Shown here: one piece after another, positions 8,899-16,515 of the stretch
Position numbering within the stretch: position 1 is the stretch's first letter
How the letters are laid out: the number at the start of each line of letters is the position of its first letter
From: Aminobacter ciceronei
Lineage (GTDB): Bacteria; Pseudomonadota; Alphaproteobacteria; Rhizobiales; Rhizobiaceae
Assembly: GCF_014138625.1 (NCBI RefSeq)
Contig: NZ_JACJHY010000003.1
Span: 186,001 to 250,000, forward strand
Direction: 5' to 3'
Length of the DNA stretch: 64,000 bases
Notes under the pieces: model-generated
Databases searched by the model: none
What the model was told of the DNA's origin: nothing
Seen by the model: only the letters and a program-made list of their open reading frames with translations
Made by a program: the position numbers and the translations under genes

Positions 8899-10107
8899 CT
8901 AGACAGCGACGGCGGGCGCGCCACGCCCGTTGCCGCGCATGGCTTCATTGGCCGGCAAGCGCTCACTGCGCTGTGGCTGGCGATCGAGATCGCGGCTGAC
9001 CAGGCGCTGCACGCCAGCCGCGGCGTCGGCCAGGCCCTGGCGGTAACCGGTGATCGAACGCGCGAAGACGTTGTAGATCACCACCGCCGGAATGGCGGCG
9101 ATCAGGCCGACCGCGGTCGCGAGAAGCGCTTCGGCGATGCCGGGAGCGACGACAGCGAGGTTGGTCGTCTGCGATTCCGAGATGCCGATGAACGAGTTCA
9201 TGATGCCCCAGACGGTGCCGAACAGGCCGACGAAGGGTGCCGTCGCGCCGATCGTGGCGAGCACGCCGGTGCCGCGGCTGAGGCGGCGGCCTGCCTGCGC
9301 CTGAATGCGCATCAGCCTCGACTCGACGCGCTCCTTGATGCCGGAGGCGTCGGCATGGCCGAATTCGTGGCCCGACATTTCGAACTCGTCGACGGCGGCG
9401 CGAACAAGCACGCCGCCGATGCCGGCGCGGTCGCCGAGCGTCTGCGAGGCGTCGGCGAGCCTGCGGGCGTGCAGGATACCGCGCAGCGCCTTCTTCAGCC
9501 GCGCCTTGCTTGCGGCGATCTCGAGTGATTTGGCCAGCCACACGGTCCAGGTGATCAGCGAGGCGAAGGCAAGGCCGATCATCACGCCTTTGACCACCCA
9601 GTCGGCGGCCATGAACATGCCCCAGGGCGAGAGGTCGTGCGGCAACAGGCTCTTGGGAACGTCCGTGCCGGCAGGTGCACCGACGGTCGTGTCGATCGGC
9701 GCGGACACAGCAGGCTGCCCGGTTGCAGGCGCCGTGGCCGCCGGTGCGACCGTCGGCTCACCGGCAGCCTGGTCCGGTTGTGGTGCGACGTTGGCGCCCG
9801 GCTGCGGCAGGGCGTTGATACGTGGCTGCGTTGCTTCGGCTGCGAGGGCGGCCGCATTGGGAGCATCGCCGGGCGCTGCTGGCTGGGCGGTCGGCGTGGC
9901 GACGGCTGCCGTCGGATTTGCTGGAGCTGTTGGAGCGCTCGTTGCGGGTGCCGTGGGCTCCACCTCAGCCGGCGCGGTCTGCTGGGCGAAAGCCGCGCCC
10001 GCGCTCAGCGTGATGTACAGCGCCGCTGCCATGATGCGTCCGGACCGATACTGAGCTTGCGACCCGAAAGCCGTCCCGGTGCTTGTGATGCCCCAGATGC
10101 TTCTCAT
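8899..10107 (-). CDS. exbB: TonB-system energizer ExbB
   Basis: Multi-spanning subunit of the ExbBD-TonB motor, 402 residues from the ATG at 10107. GGAG stands 8-11 bases before that ATG; an alternative GTG lies at 10128. It has an N-terminal export-type segment (LYITLSAGAAFAQQ) and a long Ala/Pro-rich extension up to about residue 150, typical of alphaproteobacterial ExbB. The first core helix follows (WVVKGVMIGLAFASLITWTVWL). The MotA/TolQ/ExbB channel domain carries LATIGATAPFVGLFGTVWGIMNSF and EALLATAVGLIAAIPAVVIYN. A RirA-type iron operator lies about 74 bp upstream, so the operon should be derepressed when iron is low. Confidence 0.93.
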   Translation of the reverse strand: MRSIWGITSTGTAFGSQAQYRSGRIMAAALYITLSAGAAFAQQTAPAEVEPTAPATSAPTAPANPTAAVATPTAQPAAPGDAPNAAALAAEATQPRINALPQPGANVAPQPDQAAGEPTVAPAATAPATGQPAVSAPIDTTVGAPAGTDVPKSLLPHDLSPWGMFMAADWVVKGVMIGLAFASLITWTVWLAKSLEIAASKARLKKALRGILHARRLADASQTLGDRAGIGGVLVRAAVDEFEMSGHEFGHADASGIKERVESRLMRIQAQAGRRLSRGTGVLATIGATAPFVGLFGTVWGIMNSFIGISESQTTNLAVVAPGIAEALLATAVGLIAAIPAVVIYNVFARSITGYRQGLADAAAGVQRLVSRDLDRQPQRSERLPANEAMRGNGRGAPAVAV

Positions 10108-10173
10108 GTCCGCAGTCTCCGATCGCACGCAAATGACTCAAAGGCAGGTGTCGTGCCGGGCCTCTAACATTGT

Positions 10174-10188
10174 TGACTTCTTTAATCA
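10174..10188. promoter_or_regulatory. RirA-type iron-responsive operator (IRO box)
   Basis: TGACTTCTTTAATCA matches the rhizobial IRO consensus TGA-N9-TCA bound by the iron-sulfur regulator RirA. It is centred about 74 bp upstream of the exbB start and fits iron-dependent repression of exbB-exbD-tonB. The motif match is read directly; binding is inferred. Confidence 0.6.
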
Positions 10189-10326
10189 AGAAAAGCGCCC
10201 AAGAAACATGAGAATGACACACCAGAATTCATGCGTCGAGGACGAGGCGCGATCGAAAGGGCTGAGGCGCAGGGAAATCGGAGGCTCGGCTGACCGCCTT
10301 CGACGTTCGCACGAGCGCGCTGCGGC

Positions 10327-10348
10327 TTATCAATAAAGTTGGCGATAA
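10327..10348. promoter_or_regulatory. Candidate operator TTATC-N12-GATAA (plus-strand cluster copy)
   Basis: A 22-bp dyad with TTATC and GATAA half-sites separated by 12 bases. It shares 15 of 22 positions, with identical spacing, with the motif at 22342-22363 upstream of the ABC-importer operon. It lies 106 bp before the cupin ATG. It may be the site of the GH3-GntR regulator encoded at the end of the importer operon. Confidence 0.5.
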
Positions 10349-10453
10349 CCCATTTCTGGCCAGCGCCGAGGGCCGTTCGTAAGGTCCGGTCCATCGCAGG
10401 GCCCCGAGGCCCAGACAACAAGATCAGCATTGGCCGGCTAAAGGAGCGCTCCG

Positions 10454-10849
10454 ATGGACATCCGCTCGAGCGATTTCACGCGACCGACACTCGAGCACCA
10501 GGGCACCACGCCGGTGTGGTGGCTGGTGCCGCCGCGCGCGATGCGGGACGCGACGCTGGGCGGCCATCTCGAACTGATCAGCGAGTTCGAGATCCGCGCC
10601 GGCGGTGAGGTCAACACCCACCACCACCCCACCTACGAGTTCTATTTCATGCTCTCCGGCCGGGCGCTGATGACCATCGAGGACGAGACCCGCGAGATCG
10701 GCCCCGGCGACCTGGTCACGATTCCGCCCAATGCGCGGCACTCGATCAAGCCGGCGCACGAGCATAACGGCATCCGGGCGCTGGCCATGGCCTTCGGCGT
10801 CAAGGATGCGCCCGTCGTCGACTATTCGACCGACCCGGAAAGCTACTGA
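10454..10849 (+). CDS. Cupin-domain protein
   Basis: Single-domain cupin of 131 residues. The metal-binding cupin motif 1 is visible as GGEVNTHHHPTYEFYFMLSGRALM (about 50-75) and motif 2 as IGPGDLVTIPPNARHSIKP (about 85-105). Three consecutive His plus a Glu in motif 1 and a His in motif 2 would hold a divalent metal. AAGGAG stands at a good distance before the ATG. It heads a plus-strand run of seven genes, so it may isomerise or modify the pathway's sugar-like substrate. Its reaction cannot be deduced. Confidence 0.85.
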   Translation: MDIRSSDFTRPTLEHQGTTPVWWLVPPRAMRDATLGGHLELISEFEIRAGGEVNTHHHPTYEFYFMLSGRALMTIEDETREIGPGDLVTIPPNARHSIKPAHEHNGIRALAMAFGVKDAPVVDYSTDPESY

Positions 10850-10878
10850 CCCCTTTCATCCAGGCTGCGACCACGACA

Positions 10879-11874
10879 ATGACCATCACCCTCTATGCCG
10901 GGCTCGCCGGCGACACCGATCCCGGCCGCTTCATGAGCTCAGGCCTGCTGCGCAGCCGCGATGGCGGCGCCTGGGAGCGGATCGAGAAAGGCTTTCCCGC
11001 CGTACCGCAGACATTCGCCCTGCTCGCCGATCCCAGACGTCCGGGCGAAGTGTTCGCCGCCGCGCAGGACGGCATCTTCCGCAGCACGAACTATGGCGAC
11101 AGCTGGTCCCGGCTCGACGCGCCGAAGCCGGAGTTCGCAGTGTGGTCGCTGACCCGTCATCCGCATGAGCCGGACACGCTGTTTGCCGGCTACGAGCCGC
11201 CGGCGATCTTCAAGTCGACCGACAATGGCCGCAGCTGGCGTAGCCTCGACGTCTCGGTCGGCTACCCCGACATCACGGCCGGCATGCCAAGGCGCATCAC
11301 CCGCATTGCCGTCGACCCCACCAATGCGGACAGGATCTACGCCAGCATCGAGATCGGCGGCCTGATCATGTCGGAGGACGGCGGCCGCAGCTGGCGCCAG
11401 GCGCTCGACGGGCTCTATGTCGTCGAGGATGCCGTCGACCTGCATTCGGTGCTTGTTGATGCCGAGGGCAAGGTGTCGGTGACGACACGTGTCGGCGCTT
11501 TCCAGAGCCGCGATCACGGCCGCCGCTGGCGCAAGCTGCCGGTGCCGGCACTGCGCGAAAAGGGCTCCTATTGCCGCGTCCTCGGCCAGGGCCCGGCTGA
11601 CACGATCTATCTCGGCGCCGGCAACGATTTCGATGGCGACCTGGGCGACTTCTTCCGTTCTACAGATGGCGGCGCGAGCTTCCAGCGCCTTGATCTCGGC
11701 GCGCCCCTGAAGAGCACCGTCTTTGCCATGGCTGTCGACCCGACCGACCCGAAGCGGCTCGTCTGCTCGGACAAGTTCGGCCAGGTTTTCCTGAGCGACG
11801 ATGCCGGCGACAGCTGGCGTGCGCATCCGCTTCCCCGTGGCATCGGCCATGTCTTTTCCATCGCCATCGGCTGA
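10879..11874 (+). CDS. Seven-bladed Asp-box (BNR) beta-propeller protein
   Basis: 331 residues with seven evenly spaced Asp-box motifs: SRDGGAWERI, STNYGDSWSRL, STDNGRSWRSL, SEDGGRSWRQA, SRDHGRRWRKL, STDGGASFQRL and SDDAGDSWRAH. This pattern predicts a sialidase/VPS10-like seven-bladed propeller. No signal peptide or membrane segment is seen, so it is probably cytoplasmic, unlike most sialidases. The sialidase Arg triad cannot be assigned with confidence, so enzymatic activity is unproven. It lies 29 bp after the cupin gene and 10 bp before the aldolase gene in an apparent operon. Confidence 0.8.
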   Translation: MTITLYAGLAGDTDPGRFMSSGLLRSRDGGAWERIEKGFPAVPQTFALLADPRRPGEVFAAAQDGIFRSTNYGDSWSRLDAPKPEFAVWSLTRHPHEPDTLFAGYEPPAIFKSTDNGRSWRSLDVSVGYPDITAGMPRRITRIAVDPTNADRIYASIEIGGLIMSEDGGRSWRQALDGLYVVEDAVDLHSVLVDAEGKVSVTTRVGAFQSRDHGRRWRKLPVPALREKGSYCRVLGQGPADTIYLGAGNDFDGDLGDFFRSTDGGASFQRLDLGAPLKSTVFAMAVDPTDPKRLVCSDKFGQVFLSDDAGDSWRAHPLPRGIGHVFSIAIG

Positions 11875-11884
11875 GGGGCGCATC

Positions 11885-12577
11885 ATGGCCAATCCGTTCA
11901 AGCAACGCCTTCTGCGGGACGAACCCGTCGTCGTCCTCAACCCCGACCATCCCTCGCCGGCATTGACCGAGTTCCTCGGCCGGCTTGGGATCGACGGCGT
12001 GTTCATCGATTGCGAGCATGGCACGGCCTCGATCCAGACCGTACAGGACATGTGCCGCGCGGCGCGTGCCGCCGGCCTGCAGTCCATCGTCCGGCCGGAA
12101 GCCAATCTCGACCATCTGCTCACGCGTTACCTCGACGCCGGCGCCGGCGGCCTGATCGTGCCGCATGTCGACGATGCCGACGGCGCCCGCAGCATCGTCG
12201 CGGCGGTCCGCCGGGCCCGACCGCAGAACCATGAGGATACCGTCGTGGTGGCGATGATCGAGTCGCTCGAGGCGGTCGCCAACCTCGATGCCATCGTCGC
12301 CGTCGAAGGCGTCGACGCGTTCTTCATGGGCCCCAACGACCTGTCGCATTCGATGGGCCTGAACGGCCAGACCCACCATCCCGACGTCAAGCGCCTCGTC
12401 CTCGATTGCGCCGCCAAAATCCGCGCCGCAGGCAAGGTGCCGGGAACGCTGGTGACGCGCGACACGGTCGCCGCCTTCGTCCGCGGCGGCTGCCGCTTCC
12501 TCTACGAGCATGCCAACAATTTCCTGGTCACCGGAGCCAACGACTTCCGGCACATAATGAAAGAGAGCAACACATGA
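11885..12577 (+). CDS. HpcH/HpaI-family aldolase
   Basis: Class II pyruvate-type aldolase of 230 residues that cleaves or forms 2-keto-3-deoxy acids using a divalent metal. The start at 11885 follows GAGGGG; an earlier in-frame start would run into the propeller gene. Motifs: FIDCEHGTAS, SIVRPEA, DAGAGGLIVPHVDDAD (the metal-site region), MIESLEAVANLDAI and AFFMGPNDLSHSMG. Its stop codon overlaps the next gene's ATG (ATGA). It is a good candidate for the carbon-carbon cleavage step that feeds the pathway product into central metabolism. Confidence 0.88.
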   Translation: MANPFKQRLLRDEPVVVLNPDHPSPALTEFLGRLGIDGVFIDCEHGTASIQTVQDMCRAARAAGLQSIVRPEANLDHLLTRYLDAGAGGLIVPHVDDADGARSIVAAVRRARPQNHEDTVVVAMIESLEAVANLDAIVAVEGVDAFFMGPNDLSHSMGLNGQTHHPDVKRLVLDCAAKIRAAGKVPGTLVTRDTVAAFVRGGCRFLYEHANNFLVTGANDFRHIMKESNT

Positions 12578-12924
12578 GCAAGATTGAACGGCTGCGCCAG
12601 GGCGAGCGCATGTCGCAGATCGTCATCCACGGCGACACGGTCTATCTCGCCGGCCAGACGGCCACCGATCCGGTGCCGTCCGTCGCCGAGCAGACACGGC
12701 AGATCCTCGCCAAGATCGACACCTATCTCACTGAGGCCGGCACCGACAAGTCGAAGATCCTGTCGGCCAACATCTGGCTTACCGACGTGGCCACCTTCGA
12801 GGAGATGAACGCGGTCTGGGACGCCTGGGTCGCCAAAGGCAACACGCCGGCGCGCGCCACCGTCGGATCGCCGCTGGCGCGGCCGAAGAACCTGGTCGAA
12901 ATCGCCGTCATCGCGGCGCGTTGA
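12574..12924 (+). CDS. RidA-family enamine/imine deaminase-like protein
   Basis: 116-residue RidA (YjgF/YER057c/UK114) protein. RidA enzymes hydrolyse reactive enamine/imine intermediates made by amino-acid or amino-sugar enzymes. Motifs: VYLAGQTATDP, QTRQILAKIDTYLTEAGTDKSKIL and NTPARATVGSPLARPKNLVEI. The Arg of PAR, at the usual catalytic position, is present. ATG and the preceding stop overlap (ATGA), so it is coupled to the aldolase gene. This suggests the substrate contains nitrogen, in line with the amidase further down. Confidence 0.88.
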   Translation: MSKIERLRQGERMSQIVIHGDTVYLAGQTATDPVPSVAEQTRQILAKIDTYLTEAGTDKSKILSANIWLTDVATFEEMNAVWDAWVAKGNTPARATVGSPLARPKNLVEIAVIAAR

Positions 12925-12951
12925 GCGCCGCGCCAAACCTCAACTGAAAAC

Positions 12952-12990
12952 CCGGTCCGAACCGGCAAGCGCTTGCTCGACCTGTCGAGC
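12952..12990. promoter_or_regulatory. Cluster of three short palindromes before the oxidoreductase gene
   Basis: Adjacent dyads in the 107-bp gap before the Gfo/Idh/MocA gene: CCGGT-CCGA-ACCGG (12952-12965), the perfect palindrome GCAAGCGCTTGC (12965-12976), and GCTCGA-CCTG-TCGAGC (12975-12990). The central one resembles LacI/GalR-family operators with a CG centre. The set could equally form RNA structure within the operon. Confidence 0.4.
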
Positions 12991-13031
12991 GGGAATGCCG
13001 GCCTGCGGCCAGAGAAAACGGAAGAACTGCC

Positions 13032-14207
13032 ATGTCACGTCAATTGGGAGTGGGGCTCTACGGGGCCGGAAATATTGTCCACGACGGCCATGCGCCGGCC
13101 GTTGCGGCTGGTGTCTCGACCAGGCTCGCCGCGGTTTGCGACATCGATGAGGCGCGCGCCCGGACGCTGGCCGACGCCTATGGCGGCGCCAACATCTACA
13201 CCAGCCTGGACAAGATGCTCGCCGATCCGTCCGTCGACATCGTCATCATGGCCACGCCCAACAACCTGCATCGCCGCGACTTCGAGGCCTGCGCCCGTGC
13301 CGGCAAGCATGTGCTGTGCGAGAAGCCGCTGGCCGTCACCTATCCCGACGCGATCGCTATGGCCAGGATCGCCGAGGAGCACAAGATCGTGCTCAAGACC
13401 GGCTTCAACCAGCGCTACCTCAATCAGATTCGCATGGCCAAACTCGCCATTGAGGCCGGTCTGATCGGCGAAGTGTTCTCCTTCCGCACCGTGTTCTCGG
13501 CGAAATGGGACAACTGGGTCGACGGCTCCAACTTCCGCTGGGATCTCGAACGGTCGGGCGGCGCCACCACCAACGACAACCTGATCCACCGCTTCGACAT
13601 GCTGCGTTACCTGCTCGATGACGACTATGCCGAAGTCGTGGCCGATGTCAGCCACTGCGTCATCCCGCCGGTCGTCGACGACAACGTCCATCTGATGGTC
13701 CGCACCAACAAGGGCGCGCGCGGCTCCTTCATCGCCGACCGCTATTCGCCGGTGCTCGGCGATGCCACCGAACTCTACGGCACCAAGGGCTCGCTGTCGT
13801 TCTGGACCAATGCCGGCTCGCCCTTCTTCGACGTGCCGCTCGCCATCAACACCACGGTGCCGATGAACGAGTTGCCGGAACCGATCAGCAAGGCCGTCTA
13901 CCCCACTGCGCGCTCCAAGCAGAACCGCCATGCCTGGGACGGCTGGCTGTCGATCTGGCCGCCGCGCAACGAATGGGACACCTATGCCGAGCAACTCGCC
14001 GGCATGGCTGAGGAAATCCTCTCCGGCACACGCGACGGCATCGGCGCCACCGGCTTCGACGGCGCCCGCGCCACCGAGCTGGTCCATGCCGCCTACAGCT
14101 CGCAGATTGCCCGCGCCTGGGTGTCGCTGCCTTTGGCCGACGACGCGCCCTTCGCATTTCCCGATTTCGAGGGCCACGGCTACGATGCCAAGGCGGGCCG
14201 GTCATGA
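13032..14207 (+). CDS. Gfo/Idh/MocA-family oxidoreductase
   Basis: NAD(P)-dependent sugar or inositol-type dehydrogenase of 391 residues. The N-terminal Rossmann fold begins GLYGAGNIVHDGHAPAV (about 8-25), followed by ATPNNLHRRDFEAC and the family hallmark LCEKPLAVT (about 95-103). The C-terminal substrate domain has FNQRYLNQIRMAKLAIEAGLIGEV and RSGGATTNDNLIHRFDMLRYL. The family name comes partly from mannopine/rhizopine (moc) catabolism, and the neighbouring isomerase and Pot-like importer fit an opine- or amino-sugar-like substrate; that is inference. Its stop overlaps the next ATG. Confidence 0.9.
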   Translation: MSRQLGVGLYGAGNIVHDGHAPAVAAGVSTRLAAVCDIDEARARTLADAYGGANIYTSLDKMLADPSVDIVIMATPNNLHRRDFEACARAGKHVLCEKPLAVTYPDAIAMARIAEEHKIVLKTGFNQRYLNQIRMAKLAIEAGLIGEVFSFRTVFSAKWDNWVDGSNFRWDLERSGGATTNDNLIHRFDMLRYLLDDDYAEVVADVSHCVIPPVVDDNVHLMVRTNKGARGSFIADRYSPVLGDATELYGTKGSLSFWTNAGSPFFDVPLAINTTVPMNELPEPISKAVYPTARSKQNRHAWDGWLSIWPPRNEWDTYAEQLAGMAEEILSGTRDGIGATGFDGARATELVHAAYSSQIARAWVSLPLADDAPFAFPDFEGHGYDAKAGRS

Positions 14208-15031
14208 TCAGCGCCGGCTTCTACAGCACCTTCCTGCACCAGCTGCCCGTCACTGAGTTGGCGGGCAAGCTGTCGCAGGCCGGCTACAGCTCGGTCGAGC
14301 TCAATGGCGACCTGTGGAGCAACGGCTTCGTGCCGCATGTGACGCCGGCACTCGATGCGGCAGGCCGGGCCGAGGTCGCCCGCGCCATTTCGGCTGCCGG
14401 CATGAACATCTCGGCACTGAGCGCCTGCCTGCATCTCGCCAAGGAGAAACAGGAGGAACGCCGCGCCGGCATCGACTATCTCAAGGCATCGGTAGACCTG
14501 GCGCGCGACATCGGCGCGCCTATGGTCTGGGTCTTTACCGGCCGCGCCTTCGGCGGCATCGACATCGCGACGGCGCGAAAGTACCTGGCCGCCGCCCTGG
14601 AGGAGGTCTGCGACCACGCCAGGGATCGCGGCGTCAAGTTCGGCATCGAAGGCTGCTCGATGCACATCGTCGCCAAGGCCGACGAATATCTCGACCTGTT
14701 CAAGGCGATCCCCGGCTCTGATGTCCGCGTCGCTTTCGATCCGACCCATTTCCAGCTGCGCGGCGAGGATCCGGTCAGGGCGGCGGAGCTGCTGTTCGAC
14801 CGCATCAGCAATCTCCACGTCAAGGATTCGGTCGGCCTCTATCCCGACTTCAAATGCGTGCCGCTCGGCACCGGCGAGGTCGACCTGAAGGCCGTCACCG
14901 ACACCTTGCGGCGCCTTGGCTACGCCGGTTCCGCCTCGGTCGAATATGAATCGCACCTGTTCGGCTGGGAGATCCCGGCTGACGACGTCATCCGCGACAG
15001 CCGCGCCTTCCTGCGCGTGCTCGGCATCTGA
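14204..15031 (+). CDS. Sugar phosphate isomerase/epimerase (xylose-isomerase-like TIM barrel)
   Basis: 275-residue AP_endonuc_2/xylose-isomerase-like barrel of the IolE/IolI/MocC type. Metal-site segments appear in order: GYSSVELNGDLW, GAPMVWVFTGRAFGG, KFGIEGCSMHI, VRVAFDPTHFQLRGEDPV, ISNLHVKDSVGL and SASVEYESHLFGWEIP. The Glu, Asp/His, His and Glu ligands expected of the barrel are present. It overlaps the oxidoreductase gene by four bases. Paired with a Gfo/Idh/MocA enzyme, it probably isomerises or dehydrates a keto-sugar intermediate. Confidence 0.87.
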   Translation: MISAGFYSTFLHQLPVTELAGKLSQAGYSSVELNGDLWSNGFVPHVTPALDAAGRAEVARAISAAGMNISALSACLHLAKEKQEERRAGIDYLKASVDLARDIGAPMVWVFTGRAFGGIDIATARKYLAAALEEVCDHARDRGVKFGIEGCSMHIVAKADEYLDLFKAIPGSDVRVAFDPTHFQLRGEDPVRAAELLFDRISNLHVKDSVGLYPDFKCVPLGTGEVDLKAVTDTLRRLGYAGSASVEYESHLFGWEIPADDVIRDSRAFLRVLGI

Positions 15032-15043
15032 ACGGAGACGCCC

Positions 15044-16513
15044 ATGTCGCGCTCGCCTATCGGGCCGTTCAAGGAGTTCGACGATTACGACGCGCTTGGC
15101 CTTGCCGATCTGGTGCGCCGCCGCGAGGTCAGCTCCCGCGAACTTCTGGAGACGTCGATCGCCCGCATCGAAGCGCTCGACGGGGTGCTGAATGCCGTCG
15201 TCATCCGCTGTTTCGAAAAGGCGCTCGCCCTTGCCGAGACCGCGCCGCCCGCCGGACCCTTTGCCGGCGTGCCCTATCTGGCCAAGGACCTGCATACCTC
15301 ATGGGCCGGCATTCCCTCGACAAACAGCATCTCGTCCTTCGCCGGCACTGTTTCCCAGTCGGATTCGCTGATCACCCAGCGGACCAAGAACGCCGGCTTC
15401 ATCCTGCTCGGCAAGACCAACACGCCGGAATGGGGCTGGTCGCTGACGACAGAGTCGCCGATGCATGGCCCGGCGCGAAACCCCTGGGCCTTCGACAGGA
15501 CACCGGGCGGTTCGAGCGGCGGGGCGGCAGTGGCGGTCGCGGCGGGATATCTTCCGCTCGCCGACGCCGGCGACGGCGCCGGTTCCACCCGTGTACCGGC
15601 GGCGATCAACGGGCTGGTCGGCCTCAAGCCGTCGCGCGGCCGGATTTCGCCGGGACCCGAGGCGACCGACTTCTGGTTCGGCGGCGGACAGTCCTCATGC
15701 GTGTCGAAAACGGTGCGCGACACAGCGGCCATGCTCGACGCCTTGCAGGGCGGTTATCCGGGTGAGCCCTATTACATCAGGGAGCGCCCGTCGTTCCTCG
15801 ACAGCACTGCGCCCTCCAATCGGCGTCTGCGCATCGGCTTCAGCCTCAACAACCCACGTGGCGATGCCAACAGCATCGTCGTCGACGAGGCCGTCTGCGA
15901 TGCGGCGCGGCTCTGTGGCGCGCTCGGGCACGAGGTCGAACCGTTCGATTTCGACTATGATTTCGAGAGCCTGTGGCGTGCCTATACCGGCATGATCCGG
16001 GTCCAGACCGCGGCTCAGTTTGACGATCATGCCCGGGCGCGGGGTGTTCCCAACAAGCCGTCCGACATGTCGGCGACGATCTGGACGACGATCGAACACG
16101 GTCGGGCGACCAGCGCCATCCAGCACAGCCGCGACATCGAGGCGATGCGCCGGCATTCCCGCCACATCGCCACGCTGACCTCGCGCTACGACGTCGTGCT
16201 GCTGCCGGTCCTGCCGCAGGGTACCCGCCCGCTCGGCTATTACGACATGTCCAAGGACATCGACGCCTATGACGCCTCGGCGATGGGCGAGGACACGGTC
16301 TACATGATGCCGTTCAATGTCTCGGGACAGCCGGCACTGTCGCTGCCGCTCGGCATGGACCGTTCGGGCCTGCCACTCGGCGTCCAGCTTGTCGCCCCAC
16401 CGGCCGGTGAAGCCGCGTTGATCGAGCTCGCGGCATCACTTGAACGGGCCCGCCCCTGGTATGATCGGCGCGCGCCGTTCCATGCCGCCAACGGGGTCGG
16501 CGGCAGGTTCTGA
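15044..16513 (+). CDS. Amidase-signature family hydrolase
   Basis: 489-residue amidase with the Ser-cisSer-Lys triad visible. The Lys lies in GVPYLAKDLHTSWAG (about 72-86), the cis-Ser in TPGGSSGGAAVAVAAG, and the nucleophile Ser in GDGAGSTRVPAAINGLVGLKPSRG. The signature is slightly altered (GDGAGSTR where TDGGGSIR is common), as in some 6-aminohexanoate cyclic-dimer-hydrolase-like members. It is the last plus-strand gene of the cluster and converges on the GH3-GntR gene with a 2-bp gap. It presumably releases ammonia or an amine from an amide in the pathway. Confidence 0.9.
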   Translation: MSRSPIGPFKEFDDYDALGLADLVRRREVSSRELLETSIARIEALDGVLNAVVIRCFEKALALAETAPPAGPFAGVPYLAKDLHTSWAGIPSTNSISSFAGTVSQSDSLITQRTKNAGFILLGKTNTPEWGWSLTTESPMHGPARNPWAFDRTPGGSSGGAAVAVAAGYLPLADAGDGAGSTRVPAAINGLVGLKPSRGRISPGPEATDFWFGGGQSSCVSKTVRDTAAMLDALQGGYPGEPYYIRERPSFLDSTAPSNRRLRIGFSLNNPRGDANSIVVDEAVCDAARLCGALGHEVEPFDFDYDFESLWRAYTGMIRVQTAAQFDDHARARGVPNKPSDMSATIWTTIEHGRATSAIQHSRDIEAMRRHSRHIATLTSRYDVVLLPVLPQGTRPLGYYDMSKDIDAYDASAMGEDTVYMMPFNVSGQPALSLPLGMDRSGLPLGVQLVAPPAGEAALIELAASLERARPWYDRRAPFHAANGVGGRF

Positions 16514-16515
16514 AG

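Larger units (their letters stand above)
10108..10453. other. Divergent promoter region between exbB and the catabolic gene cluster
   Basis: About 346 bp without a gene between divergent transcription units. The exbB side holds a TGA-N9-TCA iron operator (10174-10188). The other side holds a TTATC-N12-GATAA motif (10327-10348), 106 bp before the cupin gene. Confidence 0.6.

Noticed and set aside
10939-12553. Long minus-strand frames opposite the propeller and aldolase genes
   Set aside because: Shadows of high-GC third-position bias; the plus-strand frames hold Asp-box and aldolase motifs and form an operon.
13035-14177. 380-codon minus-strand frame opposite the oxidoreductase
   Set aside because: No recognisable motifs; the plus strand encodes a full Gfo/Idh/MocA enzyme.
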